The notes: a model not told the origin generated them from the sequence alone. A stretch of DNA of 64,000 nucleotides from Triatoma infestans (GCA_011037195.1 JAAEAF010014395.1:1-64000), one strand, 5' to 3'. Shown: positions 12,701 through 27,800, numbered from the stretch's first letter. Translations and numbers: made by a program.

Positions 12701-15700
12701 AGGTTACACACACGCCTCTCGCCATACTAGAGGATAACCTTCAAGCCTCTACAACACTAGATTACCTCCCAAATTTTTTGTGCCGAAAAATTTCTCCGGG
12801 AGGGGGGATAATGTGATGGATGCAAGAAACATATAAATATATTAATTTTTAAATAAATCTAAATTATCAAAATATGTGACATACTCTTGCAAAAGGACAA
12901 GCCCAGGTATACAAGTCCAGTTACTGGTACGGTTAAAGAACAATTACGGCATTGTACTACCCCTTCTTCTCACAGGGGAGGAATTGAAGAAACAAAGAGA
13001 AGAGATATTTTTAAAGACAGACTAGTGCTAGAAATCAAGGTGGAAACATCGAAACGCTACTTCAGGAATCGCTCTCTAAATATCTGTGCCAGTTTCACAA
13101 TAAATTAAATAAGTTTATAATACCATATAACTTGTAGTTATTATCTGAAAGATTATATTTATTGTTAACAGTGGTGACTTCTTAATTATTCTTACATTCT
13201 ATCTTAAGCAAACATACAAGCCCTTTTCGCTAAAACGCTCACGCCACAAGCTACCTACAAATACACATCACACCATCACATTACACAGCTTATTTTAAAA
13301 CAAATTTTTGAAAATTTTTATTTTAGTTTTATATTTATGTTTGTTTGTTTTTTTTTTATTTGTTTTATTACCTTTGTAACCTCTTCAACTTTCATAGTGA
13401 TCACAGACTATTATTGGCTGCTATGAATGTACCAAGAAGGTCCTTCTTTGTAAAAAAGAGAAGGGGACAGCTGTTAATGCCAGAGGATACCAGTTACGTC
13501 GCAAGGATTTAGGAAACTGCTAGAAAAGGAAATAAGAGAATGAGAGTGTTCAAGAAATGTATAACACAGTTACGAAATTATTTTTCGCCCCACTGAGTGT
13601 TACACTGCAGCCAAAATTTAACGCTGAAAGAAAGAGGAGCAAAAAGTTGTCGAAAGGAACTATAAAAATTATTGAAAAGAGAGAAAGTTTAAACACGATT
13701 TAACAAAATACAGAACAACAAAAGGAAGAGATTCAAAAATAAGGAAGGAGGTAAGAAGCAGAATAAGAACTGAGCTGAAACAGTACGAAGAGCGCCTAAT
13801 ATCTGATATCTTAAACACAACCGGAATAAAGAGATTAAAAAGCAATGGGCATTGACCAAGATGGTTTGAATCCAAAGTGGAGTTACGAATGAGAGAGAGA
13901 AATAATAGACAAAATAACCCAATACTATGAAACTCTGTTAAGAAGGAAGAAGAAGTTGAAAGGAAGGAAATAAACAAGGAAGAATTACAGGTGAGGACTA
14001 CCAAAAAATGAAAGACCTTAATATTATGGATGAGGAGATAGAGCATGCGATAAAACGATTGAAAAGAAAGACAGCACCAGGAGAAGACTGTATAACTAAT
14101 GAGATGATTATAAAAAGGAAAGATGAGCTTGTTAGGCCATTGAGGATATTGTTTAACTGTGATTTTAGAAGAAAGGGATGTACCGACGTACATCGCTTTC
14201 TGCCATACTGCAGAAAAGAAAAGATTACTCAGAAATATGAATCATTTCTGTAGATGATTTAAAACAAGGCACTAGAAACTTTGAATTTTCCTTTTTAGGT
14301 TTCTGCGATGTAGCAAATGTGTATATTCAAAATTCATTCTCCACATCTTTACGATTAATTTCGTCAATATTTAATATTGACTACAATATTTAATATATAT
14401 ATTGTATATATTAAAGCCTTGATAAAGACAGGAAACTCTGTCGAAACGTTGCCATAATTGAATGTTTTTTCTTGAGCGATCCTCACCAAAATTCTTTATA
14501 ACTCAATTTATCAACGGTCAATAAATTCTTTTATATTATTATTAACCTTTGTACAGACCCTGAAGAAAGCAATAAATTTGCCGAAACGTAGGTGAAAATT
14601 TGAAAAAAAGAGTTTTCTTTGACAGAACCTCAATATCCTTTTTACAATATCAAATGCGCGGTCGTAACGAACATCAAAACATCACTTAAGATAAGTGAAC
14701 GGCTAAGTCGTGTATATACTGTAATCATTTATTTATGGCTATCAATTCAGCCGTGAATACTGAGGCAATAAATCTATTGAGTCTAGATTGTAGTCAAGTT
14801 CCAGATTGCGAATTGTAACTTGAACTCCCCTTCCGCAATTATTTTTTGAATGTCTTTGAACCATAAAAGTACTTATAATTAGGGAAATTGCTTTCTAATC
14901 TTGAAATAAAATATGAATCATTAACTAAGTCAGGAAGGTTCGTGTCACAAGTTTATGCTATGTAGGGTTTGTAATTTTGGATAAAATGCTGCAATTCAAA
15001 GTGATACCTAGATTAGATTAGATTCTATGGGGAGACTGGCTCTTCAGCCTGCGCCACCGCGACCCCCATGGGTCTACTGTGGCAGCCCTCCTAAGTTGGA
15101 GACCTCTCTCCAGCCCTGTCCTTTATTTGAACTTTGGAGTCTGGGAAGGCTCCCATGTGGTCGGTTTAGAGCACCTGCCATCTATATAGAGGATGCCATT
15201 TAGAGCACCCTCTTGAGCCCTGTCTGCCTTAACAGACCCGAGAGAGGCCCATGGCTGAGGCTTACAGCGTCAGTTTCTCCTCTCCAAAGAGGCGATACCT
15301 TAGCCATACAAGCCCCTCGCTCTGACATAGAACGTGCAGTGCTGTTTCCTCTTCTTCCTGACAAAACTTACACAGGCTATCCGTAGCCAGGCGCTTGCGT
15401 GCATGTACCTATTGAGTCTGTAATGGTCAGTGAGAACGCCAACTGCTATCCTTATGGCCAGCCGGCATAATTGGAGTAATTCTGCAGTTAGCCTGGGCGA
15501 GTAGCTATGAATGAACGTTTTCGCCTGCCTTTGGCCCACCATTCTCTTGATCGGTCGTGCATCCATGTCCTAATGGATGCACACCTGAGGCATCTTGCGA
15601 CGCCACAATAGGTTCAGGCCCTATAAGGGTTCCAATGGAGCCCTCCCGGGCGAAACGATCTGCCGCCTCATTGCCTCTGTGACCCCAATGCCCAGGTAGC

Positions 15701-18700
15701 GAAACCAGACCAAGACCTTGTTATGGCTGCTGATTTCCCTAAGTGCACCTAGGCAATCCCACACCAGCTTTGAGCTGATCTCCCACGAGTCAATTGCCCG
15801 CAGGGCAGCCTGGCTATCCGAATAAATGACGGTTCTGGAGTTATGCACTCCCCGTCTTCTTATTTCGGCGGCGCAGGTAATAATTGCGACTAGCTCCGCC
15901 TGAAAGACCGTGGCTAGACTTCCAAGGTTCACCGAGATGTCACATCTCGGATGCGCCCCGTACACGCCGGCTCCCACTCCTTCCTCCATCCTAGATCTGT
16001 CCGTGCACCACATAATTCGCCTGAAATTGGCGGCCCGTTTTTCCATGCCCCTCTGTCTAATATCAAGACTTTGAAGGGTTTTTGGAAGTTGTATCTACGA
16101 GACATTATATCCGAGGGCAGGCCTAAAATTGTGTCTGCCTCCAATTCCTCGCATAGTTCCTGTACCCACTATGCCTGGGATAAATGGGAGCCTGTCCATT
16201 TTGCGGTCGAGCCACGACTGCCCTAGCAACGCCTTGGACTTAGATGTGGAGTGGTGGAAGGTTTAAAAGAACCTCCATGGTTGCAGTGGGGGTAGTCACC
16301 GTGGTGCCCGTCGTGCTAAGTGATATCTAGTAAGCTCGATACGATTTAAGATAATAGAGAAGCGCGGCAGGTCACAGAATGCATCCATTAAAATCGGACT
16401 TTTCCTTTTTTAACCAATATCTTTCTGTAAAAGTTAGTGCTGCTATTTTACTGACTTTTAAATTATGTATGATTTTTAACGCACAGTCTGTCTGTAATAA
16501 AACATGATGCTAGTAACTTGCTTTTATGTTCAAAGGAAAGCTTCCTCCTTTGCCTCTACCAAAAGTTCATTTGTAGGAGTAGAATGGGAGACACGAGCTT
16601 AGAGCTTTATATTGAATTCTGTCCCCTTACAGCAAATGACATTTAGTGGCTCTCCATAAAGAACGCATCCAACTGGAAAGAGACAACTAATTAATGAAGT
16701 TTCGATTTCGGATACACAATTCAGACAATTAATGCATCTTAGGACGTTTAACGACTGTTCACTTTGTTTGATCAACTACTCTATATATCGTCTAGGTCGA
16801 TGACTGGACTAATAGTTCCGTTAGGAAATAGAGTAATAGACGTTTACATATCAATAAAGTCAGTTTATAAACGTGCAGCTAAAAAACGAATAAAAAATAC
16901 AAGCAGTACAAGTTAAATGTTACTTTTGTGATTTACTCGATTGCTTTAAAATTGTAATTACAATCTAAATAAATAGAAATCTAAGACCACTGGGCTCTAA
17001 ATATGTGGTCTAAATTGAATACAAATTAGTCCTTATCAGTACCTATTACTCACTGCCCCCGCATTGAATACAATTATATTATTTCCTACATAAACTACGT
17101 CACAACTTTTATATTCTTTTCTACGAACTACAAAACCTATTTAGAATACTTCAACTGGGAATTTTGGCAACTTATATAATTCTAATTAATATTATTCAGC
17201 TGACAGAAATGTATAGCACATTGTTGAATTGAAATTAAACAAGATCGTTGGGTTGATGGATTTTGCCCGAAAGGGGCGCCAGTAATGCGAACTCTAACCG
17301 GGACAAACTGTACCTTCTAAGAGGATCACAAAATAAATAAAAAACAACTGAAAATACTTATAAAACAAGAAACATACGTGTAGAATTTATGAAGCAATGG
17401 TAATAGCCCTAGTGACATTATTTTCACTAGGCAACTCTAATGCCTTTAAATAATAGTACTATTCGCTTATGACCACAGCTGTCGATGCGCAAAAAAAATA
17501 GTAGTAGTATCCCTGTGATAACATACTCCTCATTCTAACATTTCGGAAAACCTAATATCCTAATATTTTATAATACTGTTCCCTTGATAACACTCTACTA
17601 GTATTCTAATATATGTGAAACCTAATACACCTACTTATGGTACAATAATCATATACACCCGAATAATATTCTAATATGTGCTAAACCCAGTACACCTAAT
17701 ACTGTCCGCTTGATAACATACTATTAATATTCTAATATTTGTAACATCCAACTCTCGTAAGATTTATGATACAATAAAAGTACGATATCCCTATAAAAGT
17801 CGTATCCCGTTACGAACCCAAGATCAGGCTCCTGGGAGAAACGGTGGCATAGTCGTGCCTGCGAACTTCTTAGTTACGCGCCCCCAGACCCAAGCGTCGA
17901 TCGAGCTACCCCCCGCAAGAAGAAATGGCCAAAAAACAACACTGCATGCTGGCGGGTTCAGCGTTGAAAAACGACAAAAATTCTAATTCTCTTTTCAAAA
18001 CGCACTGGCCAGTCGGCTGCCAACTATTGACTCACCTGTTCAACTCTTATTAGCATCTATATTGATGGTGCAGCGTTTTCAATTTCACAACAATGCCACC
18101 GGTTGCCCGTATACACTGACCTACTTCCATTTCTAGTATTTTATAATCACTATTTTTTAATTCCCTTACACCTTATAGTAGTACCTAAACGGAATACCAA
18201 TTTTGAGCTTTCTACAACTTTTCGTTTTTGAGATATTCTTTTCCATACATCCACAACACACCCACACACACACATACACACATCATACATCTTCATTCAA
18301 ACTTTAAGTGAAGTGCATAAAAGTTATAAATTTCAAATAAGTGAATTAAATCGAGAATTATTGGCAATGAATAATCCCCTGGTTCTAAACCGGTAACATA
18401 CGCGGAAAAATTACTACACCATCAGTTAACAGGTCAGTACATAAAGTTAAGCAAGTTACATTTAAGGCGGTAGTGAAGCCAAAGAACAAAGTAGTAATGA
18501 AACAAACAAAAAATTGAAAGAAAAAGTAAATCCATGTGAGTTAAAACTAGTTATCCAAAACATGAAGGGAATTTCTAATGGTTGCGTTATGGTAGAATCA
18601 AAAAGCGAAGTTGAAACTTTATGCGTCGAAATAAATAAAGTTTGTAATGATGAACTTCACTCTGTTAAGAAAAATAAAATGCTACCAAGACTAGAAGTAA

Positions 18701-21700
18701 GTAATATTCCTGAAGAAATCATCACAATGGACAATGCAATAGACATGATAAAAACATAAAATACAGAAATAATTAACGGTGGTGACACGTTTCAGGCCAA
18801 AAGTTATTTTAAAAATAAAAAAGGCAATAGGTTTTTAGTACTAGAAGTAAATGATAACTTACAAAAATTGTTTCTAAAGAGAAGGATCAAAATGGGCTGG
18901 AATGTATTGTAGTTGATCATTTAACAATTGGTCGATGTTACAATTGCAATAAATTCGGCCACCACACTTCACAGTGTAAAGGAACTATCACATGGCCACT
19001 AAGCTCCACGAAACATTCACTGAAAGAATGTACATGTAGATGATGATTCATATGTAAACTGCATTCAATTCAATAAACATTCCCCTTCGGATAAACAAGT
19101 GGACACTAACCATGCAACGTTCAGTTTATCCTGCCCTTGTTATCTTCACATAATAAACATTAACAAGAGCAACAATGACTGTGGCCAGTAAACAAAACAA
19201 AAATATTCCTTTAAATAATATTTCTGTCGTTCAAATAAATCTCAGAAAATTCAATAGAGCGCACCATGTAATTGACAATTTTATAATCTAACAAAATAAA
19301 TGTAGCAATAATTCAAGAGCGTTATACTGTAGCAAATACAATTTCAGCCTTTCCTTTAAAGTATAAAATTTAATAAAGGCATTAATAGAATAAGAGCTGC
19401 AGTTCTGGTTATCAATAATGATATTGGTAGGGAAGGGAATAGCTAAGTGGTTAGCGACTGGACTCCCACGCGGAGAGCCCAGGTTTGAGTCCAGCTGGGC
19501 TACCCTTGGATTTTTTTCTTCCTAGGAGCCTTTACAGCTTCACGAGCTATGCGACTGTCCGGTGATGGACAGTGTTGTCTGTAACGAGAGAACACTGTCC
19601 GGAGGCCGAAGTGCCCAATGACCATTGATATTGAAGAACCTTAAATTAAAAAAGAAAAAAGATATTGATGCTATTCTCTGTCCTCAATATTCAAGTGAAG
19701 ATAAAGTTTTGGTGGAACTGGTAGTTGGGAATTTATGTTATACCTTTAGGGCCTTGAAGGTATTATTTAAAGGAACTGGTCTGGGTGGCCAACGTTTATA
19801 TGACGGCCAAACTGAGAGTGAAGAGTTGGGTAACATGCTAAGAGTTTCCTGTGGTCATTTATTGATGGGAATGGATAGTAATGTCCACTCCACTAAATGA
19901 AATGACCACTATCACAAATGAAAGACGTCAAATATAAGAGGAATACTTAGCTTCAAGGCCTCGTATATTCTATACGAGCCTAGTGAAGTACCTACTTTCG
20001 AAACCATTAGAGGCGCAAGTTACATTGATTTGACTATTTGCACCCCTACCTTTGTATCTCATGTGACTAAATGGAGCCAACCGTGCATAAGATCACTGTT
20101 ATTTGACTTTTCGAGTTAATTTAAGTCATCTCAAAGCAGTGTTGCCTCCCCTATCTAGTTTTCAATTTAACACGAAAAAGCGGATTAGGGTGAATTTAAT
20201 AATCAATTTACATAAATTTTGTAATTTTCTATGGGCGGAGGTAGCCGCTATGGAAGCGACCGATTTGTATAAATCTCTGGAGGAGTTAAATGTTCGCTTG
20301 ACCTTGAGGAGATGTGGAACTGTTTTTTATGAACATTATCGTTGCTTGTACCAACGATTCACAGAAGAAACAGACCTGTTTAGAAAAACTGTGAGTTGGT
20401 GGAGTGATGAATTAAATACTTTGCGAAACAGAGTTAATGCTTCCAGGCGCCTCTATCAGCGTACTTATAATAATGAAACCTTTCGCAAGACAAGAAAAAA
20501 ATTATATTTTGAACTCCAGCGGATTACCAGCTGAAAATAAGGGATGCAAAATTAAACTCTTCGAAGGAGTTATGTGATGCTATTTCAGCGACCAATCCAT
20601 GGAATTTTATACACAAAGCGGCACCTGGTAAATTATATCCTGTTTGCATGGCAACTGTTCGTAAAGAAGACGGCGAGTTTACGGCAGATTTAAAAGAAAC
20701 ATTCGAAGTGATTATAAGGAATCTGATCTAGAACCCGGGGACTCCAAAGAGGTTCAGCACTTTTAGATTAGATTATAAGGATACTTGTACCTAAGGACGA
20801 TTCTTTTCAGGAGTTACCGATTCATGCTGTGGTGAGATTGTGTAGAAGAAGAAACTGAAACGGCGGACGATGTCATTTTTACAAGAGTTGAAGTGGGACG
20901 AGCTATTTAAAGCATGCAACCGGATTCTGCACCAGGATGGAGGCATGTTTGGCCTCTGCACTTAGTGCCTGGTATGCACGATTTAAAAAATAAAAATAGA
21001 AAACTGAATTAAATAGAAATAAAAAAATGATACACTCACACAACTTTCTCTTACTCCAGTTTTCAAAATTATGATTGGCAAATTTTGGTTAGTACACCAA
21101 ATTTAATGAAATTCGTCGGTGTCATGGAAAAAATAAAAACTGTTCAGTAAAAAGCACTTCCGGTTACTAATTTTCATGAAAAAAACTCAATATTTTGGCA
21201 ATCTATTTATTTTAATTAATTTTGTTTAGATGCTAGAAGTGTATAATCAACTATGATAGCAATTTAGAGAAAACACAACCCCAGCCCTCCTTCAAAAGCC
21301 CTCTTAAATGATTTTACCAGGAAAAATGTTTCAGACAAAAGTTGTAGCTCTTTATATGTGTAGTTTACATTCCTAGTTTAAAGAAAACCGTTGAGCCGTT
21401 TTAGAGAAAATAAAAAATTTTTACCAGAAAACTGAAAAAAAAAAATTCAGTAAAAACGCACTTCCGGACACCCGATTTTATTCAAACTCGCAATTTCAAC
21501 AACATATTTGATTCTAATTGATATTATTTAGATAACAGAGTTGTGTAATAAACTGAAATAGCACTTTAGAAGAAAACCTAACCCTAACTCCCCCAAAAGT
21601 GCCCTTAAATGCATTTTCCCGGAGAAATGCTTCAAATAAAAATTGTAGGTCTTTGTGTGTAGTTGACATGCCAAGTTTAAAGAAAATCGTTGAAGCCATT

Positions 21701-24700
21701 TTCGAGAAAATTGCTAAAAAGTGAAAAAAAAAAAACAGTAAAGTGGTACTTCCTGTGAAAGAATTTTGGCAGATAAGGTACTGTCGGATCCCATGGTGAT
21801 AACCAAAACAGAATATAAAGTTTGAACTTGCTGCGATTTTTCTTTTCTGACCTGTGCCGTTCACATACATACTATATACATATGGTATTTTAGCTGTCGT
21901 AGCATGAATATTTATAGTGTTTCTGATCGGTTTCGGATTTTCATCCATCGTTAGAGCAAATTCACCAAGTTCGTGTAGAGAATGCTCTTCAACTTAGTGT
22001 TTCTGTTACACTCACAATTGCTGGTTGTATATATGTCAATAAATATATATACAGTTCTTTCCCTGCCAGACTGTCTAATACAGCAAACCCGGGTGCAGTG
22101 GTAATGTATGAAACTTAATATTAAAAAATGCCATATAATTTCTTTTCATCGTAAAAAGAATTTAATTACTTATAAATATGATATCAATAGCCAACCACTT
22201 GCTCGAACAGATAAGGGACCTGGGAGTAAAGTTGAGCCATGACCAGTAGTCACATTGATGAGAAATCCAACAACCAGAAGTCATGGGCTCTGGGCTTTGT
22301 TTTCAGGCACCCTCGTGATCTTAGTGGCCACAAAGCTGTGATGGCAGTCTACAGCTCATTTGTAAGAAGCCTTATGGAGTATGGGTCTGGGGACAAAGGA
22401 TGTCACTAGGCTAGAGGCCATACAATCTCACTTTGTTAGAGTTTTTAACAAGACGTTTTCCATCTTTGGCTCTCATTGAGAAGACCGGGAGCTGATTTGA
22501 TTTTCTTGAAGAAGATTTGGTGGTGATATTGATTGTCCGGAGCTACTTGCCGCCATTTCATTCATGTGCCTTCGCGCTAATTGCACGATTCTTTATCTTT
22601 AGTCTTTATACAAAATTCAGATTATGTGCTAACAACGACGTCATCTCAAGAATAGGTAAAGAATGGAATGATTTTGTTCCCGGAGGTAATTGATTTCCAT
22701 ATGGCAACTGCTTTATTTAAAAAAATATTTTAATTGTAATATATAAAGTTATTGATTTTTTTTATATCCACACTATACAATAACACCCACAGAATATGTT
22801 ATTGCGGAGGTACTATTAATTAATTGAACGGGAATCATTCAGAAACAATTAATTACCATAATTACAGAATACTTAATAGACATTGGACACAATAAAAATG
22901 ATAATGTTTTGTTTTATATATTTTTTAATTACTTTCTCTTACTGTTAGTAACAATGAGTATTGTAATCGTGTCAAATTTTCGATATCGAGTTTTCACCGG
23001 AAATATACGTGAGGTCCCTGAGTCCAAAAAAGTGGTTTTTAGCAAATGGTGTGCTTTTATATTAAAATACATACTATATATATATATAGTGTGTAGTATA
23101 TACGAGATTGTATGGCCTCAAGCCTAGTGACATCCTTTTTACAAAATGGTCCCCGGACCCATACTCCATAAGGCTTCTTACAAATGAGCTGTAGACAGCC
23201 ATCACAGCTTTGTGGCCACTAAGATCACGATTGTGCCTGAAAACAAAGCCCACTGCTCTAGAAGCCTTTCCACAAGTCTCATCAATGACATTTTCCGTGA
23301 TAGCCTGCTTCTTTTTGTAGTCATCAACCGGTTTCGGGCGTTCGCCCATCAACAGGATGTTTTTGTCAAATAGTGTAATAACACAGACTTGCACAAAGCA
23401 AATACACTCTGTATCAACTGTATTTGCTCTGTGCAAGTCTGTGTTATTACACTGTTTGACAAAAACATCCTGATGCCCGAAACTGGTCGATGACCACAAA
23501 AAAAAAGGAGGCTATCATGGAGAATGTGTCTGAAGCTTTGCCAGTACATTCATAATGCTAACAGGTCTTTAATTTTCCCAACGCTATTGGGACTATTAAT
23601 CTTAGGTACAGGCGCAGAATAGACCAGCTTCCAGGATGTAGTTAAGTAACAGTTGACAATGAGAGGTTTAACTACTTTGTTATACGAAGTATTAGAGAAA
23701 ATGCAGCTAGGATTGCATATCACACTGAATTAAACTAATAAGCTTATGTTCAGTCTCAAGTATAACTATCTTCTCATTCAATCCAGAACAGGTAAAGTCT
23801 AATTCAGATATATCAGCTCTCAGCTGTGTCCATTTGAATATGAATATCTATGGATTCAGAAAACAATTTTTCCCGATAGGCAAGTTGATTTTCAAGCTAT
23901 TCTTTAAAGAGAGATTCGACTATTACTATTCTTTAAAGAGAGATTCGATTCAAGATATTCTTTCTCATTAAGTATTAAAACTACTTAAAATGAATTCAAA
24001 TGACAATAAAAAACTGCCCAATTCATCTTCAGGAATAATATTCTTAAACTAATTAGATTTCATACACATTAAAGAAACATACTCAGTGAGCGTATTATCA
24101 AACGAAAATTCAGTCTCTCAAATTCTATTAATTATGGCACAAAACTGTTCAAGTTTTTTTTTTCTTTTAAAAAATAATGCTTTTTAGTTTAACTTAGTAA
24201 AATCAACTAATAATTACATAAAAATAAAGGCAGAAGAAAAGTTAAAACTTAACTGCAGCAGATGATTGATATTAAGTATTTGTCCCACTCTTGAGTAAAA
24301 GAAGTCATTAAACACTAACTGCAGTAATGTATACCCCACAAAGAGTATATTAAAGCCAGTTAATAATAAACTAATCTAATAAGAAGGGCACTCATACAGT
24401 ACATATCAACGTACATATTAACTATGATGTACGTATTACACTATGCTGTAGCATAGTGCAATTAGTAGCTTTATGGTCAAAAAGTGCAGACAAAATAAAA
24501 GTAACAAACAAAAACTCTTAATAACAATAACATAACTACACTTACAACTGCCGACCTTTGCTGTCATGAAGAAAGTAAAAAAAATAAAATCCATATACTG
24601 AAATCAATAAAACAGCTACTAATTTTGTCACATTAAGAATAAAATAAAAATAGAGGCTTGAAGGCTTTGAGTTATAAACAAAATGGACCCAGAACTAGTG

Positions 24701-24766
24701 TGTTAACAAAGCGGTCAATCCGCAAGTCATACTATATATATTATTCTGTAATATATACTGCCACAT

Positions 24767-24811
<45 letters not shown>

Positions 24812-27800
24812 AAATAACAAAAATATACCTGTTCTTCAACCCATTCGTATGTACAAAAACAATCTGCTGTTTGTGGTTCTGACTTTGACGGAAAATGTTG
24901 GCTAAAAATATTCGACTCTTTATCCTTTCTACGTTCTTGTTGATCACTTAATATTTTTTCATTGTTATCTGTGTTATCTTCTCCTAAATCAATACAAAAA
25001 CTAGTGCTCTCATCAGAATCGGAAATATCACCACACTTTGAGGGAATGTTTTCCTGCATGTCCAGCGTTTCTATTCTTATAAAATAAATGAACAAATAAA
25101 AATATAATATTCATAATAATTCTAAATAAAATATAAATTTTTACTTTCTCTAACTGCTTTATGAGGGGATATTTCAGTCTTGTCAAAATTTCGAAATTAA
25201 GTTTTCATCGGAAATACATATTCTGAGATCCTCCTGAGTCAGAAAAAGTAGATTTTGGAAATTGGTATGTATGTGGTTTTGCAGTTAGCATAACTCAAAA
25301 ACGTAAATCGCAAAAAGATGAAACTTGATATTTCGTATATGTGCTACCAGAGACTCGATTTTGATTAAAATCGATCGACCGGATCCGGCAAAGTTTTTTC
25401 AGTTTTTTTTTTAGATTTTCTTTAAACTTTATAAATCAACCGATCATAAAAAGGACTACATCTTTTATTTGAAACATTTTTCCAGGAAAATTCATTTAAT
25501 GGGTGTTTAGGGGGAGGGATGACGTTAAGCTTCCCTCTAAATTGCCACTTCAGTATATCTATTCTACAGTCTACACAATATTAATAAGAATTATGTGTGG
25601 CCAAAATTTTGAGTTTGATGAAATTCGGATTAACATGGAATATTATATTATATAGTTGTGGCTGGGTCCGCAGAGCTGGAAAGCATCTAAGATATTTTCC
25701 GTGTTAGCCTGCTTCTTTTTGTGGTCATCGTTTTTACTTTCTCTTACTCGTAGGAGGAGTATTGCAATCATGTCAAATTTTCGATATTGAGTTTTCACCG
25801 GAAATATCCATTTTGAGGTCCCCTGAACCCAAAAAAGTGGTTTTCAGCATGTGGTTTGTGTGTGTACGCGCGCATGTGCGTGTATGTATGTGAACAGCAT
25901 AGCGCAAATACGAAAAATCACAGAAAGTGTTAACTTATATTCCGTTTGGGTGTCACCATGGGATCCGACAATACGTTATCTGTCAAAATTCCTCAACCGG
26001 AAGTACCACTTTACTGAATGAGTTTTTCACTTTTTTGAAAATCGCTCCAACGATTTTCTTTCAACTTAGTATATGAACTACACGTACAAAGATCTATAAT
26101 TTTTATTTGAAAATTTCTCCGGGAAAATGCATTTAAGGGCACTGGGGGGGGGGGGGTAGTTGTACTCTAAGGTGCATTAATTAGTATTAAATATGTTGTT
26201 CAGTCTGTGTTGAGCAACCGTGGAGTGCGGACCAAAGTACACTACGGACAAACAAACAGGCTGTTCTAATATTTCTTTTACTTTTATATAAAAGATTTAT
26301 TTAATTTTTTTTTCCTTCTTATTTCTAGCTTTTCTTTTGAGTTTTTCTTTTAAAAGAAGTTTTTTATTTTTTGTTTTCATTTTTATTTTTCTTCTTACGT
26401 GTGTATATAAGTGAATTTTATTTTATTTTATTTTATTTCATTTTTTTTCTTTTCTTAATAAAGAGTGATACTTTTTTTTTTATTCATTTTTGTATAATTT
26501 CAATATCTTTCTCTATTTTTTTGTTTATTTTTCTTAGAACATGAATGACAATAGTAGGGGGCAGGTGGGAATCCCACCTGATATAGAAATGGGTGTTCAA
26601 ACAGTAGAAATAAGAAATGAACAAGTAAGTGATACTGGGGAAAATAATAGTGTGGCATATCTTCTATACCAATGGAATACAGAAGTAATGATTTGGGTCC
26701 ATTTTATGTAATTGTGGAGAGTTTAAATAAAGATAAAAAGGGTATATCCAGGATTCATCCCATGTCAATTGGTAAGCTGTTATATGTAAATGTTCCGGAC
26801 ACTTCGAAAAATATAGAAAGAATTAAAAAGTTGGGCATGAACAGATTAAGAATTGAATTAAATAATGGTATCTCAGCGAATAAATTAATCAAATCTAAAG
26901 TTATTAGAGAAAAAGGGTTTAATATTTACATACCTAAATATCTGCTGCAAAGAAGAGCTGTTATTAGAGGGGTTGATATTGTTTTATCCGAGGATGAGAA
27001 TAAAGTAGGTTATTAGGGGTCCATTTGGGCAAATGTATGAATTGGTTGATATAAGAAGGCTAAAACGGAAAACTATAGATAATGAAACACAAGAGTTAAA
27101 GTACTTACCTACACAATCGGTTCTAATCACAATATACCGAATTACCAAATACCAAGATACCAAATTACGTTTATATTCATTATGGAAGATGGGAGATTCA
27201 CGCTTACATACAGAGGGTAATTCAATGCAAAAAGTGCATGAGATTTGGTCACTTTTTAGACCAATGTAAGGGAAATTTAAGGTGTGAGAAGTGTGGTGAA
27301 AATCATGATGTTAAAGAATGTATAAAGGCCGAAAGTAAATGTGTCAATTGTGGAAGTGTTGGCCATTTAGCCACCAACCACGATCTTTGCCCTCGATTTA
27401 AAAAAGAAAAAACAATAAAGCAAAGTATGGCCGAGAGTCATATACCTTATAGGGAAGCGAGAAATTTTTTAGAAAATACTAATTCATTTTCAGCTCTTGC
27501 AGAGAAAGAGGCACCCGTTTTAGATAGTCTAAAAGAATTTCCCTTACTAAATAAAACCTCAATACCAAACAGAAAGTACGCCTCAACAATAACTTTTAGA
27601 AGGTCTACAAAAAGGCCAAGAGAAATCTCCCCTCCAAATTATGATCAGAAAAAAATAAATGATGCACTTTTTGTACAAGGTATCAGAAAAAATATACCAG
27701 GTGGACTAGTTCCTACTAATCCTCATAGGGTAACGGAAATAGAAAAGACAATGGTTCCTCTCCAAGCGAATAATAATTTAGATATCATGTTTGAAGCGGT

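Larger units (their letters stand above)
6478..13285 (+). mobile_element. Ty3/Gypsy-type LTR retrotransposon without integrase
   Basis: Two similar LTRs (6478-7070 and 12812-13285) start TGTGATGG and end TTACA. A 4-bp target duplication CAGC flanks the element (6474-6477 and 13286-13289). A primer-binding site follows the 5' LTR after one base (TGGTGCCAGCTGTTTGGG, 7072-7089). A purine tract GGGAGGGGGG (from about 12798) precedes the 3' LTR. Gag, protease, RT and the start of RNase H are present but frameshifted. Coding similarity stops near 10640; integrase is absent and about 2.1 kb of non-coding sequence follows. The LTRs differ at about ten positions by eye apart from an insertion in the left one, so the copy is fairly young. 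It sits in the 18.7 kb ICE2 intron, antisense to the gene. Confidence 0.9.

Noticed and set aside
13669..14193. 174-codon open frame on minus
   Set aside because: It is a shadow of the plus-strand LINE linker and RT block; composition is Leu/Phe/Ser-rich with no domain.
19440..19510. tRNA-like A and B boxes as a true tRNA gene
   Set aside because: No cloverleaf or anticodon arm can be made consistent, and the body, A tail and target duplication show a SINE.
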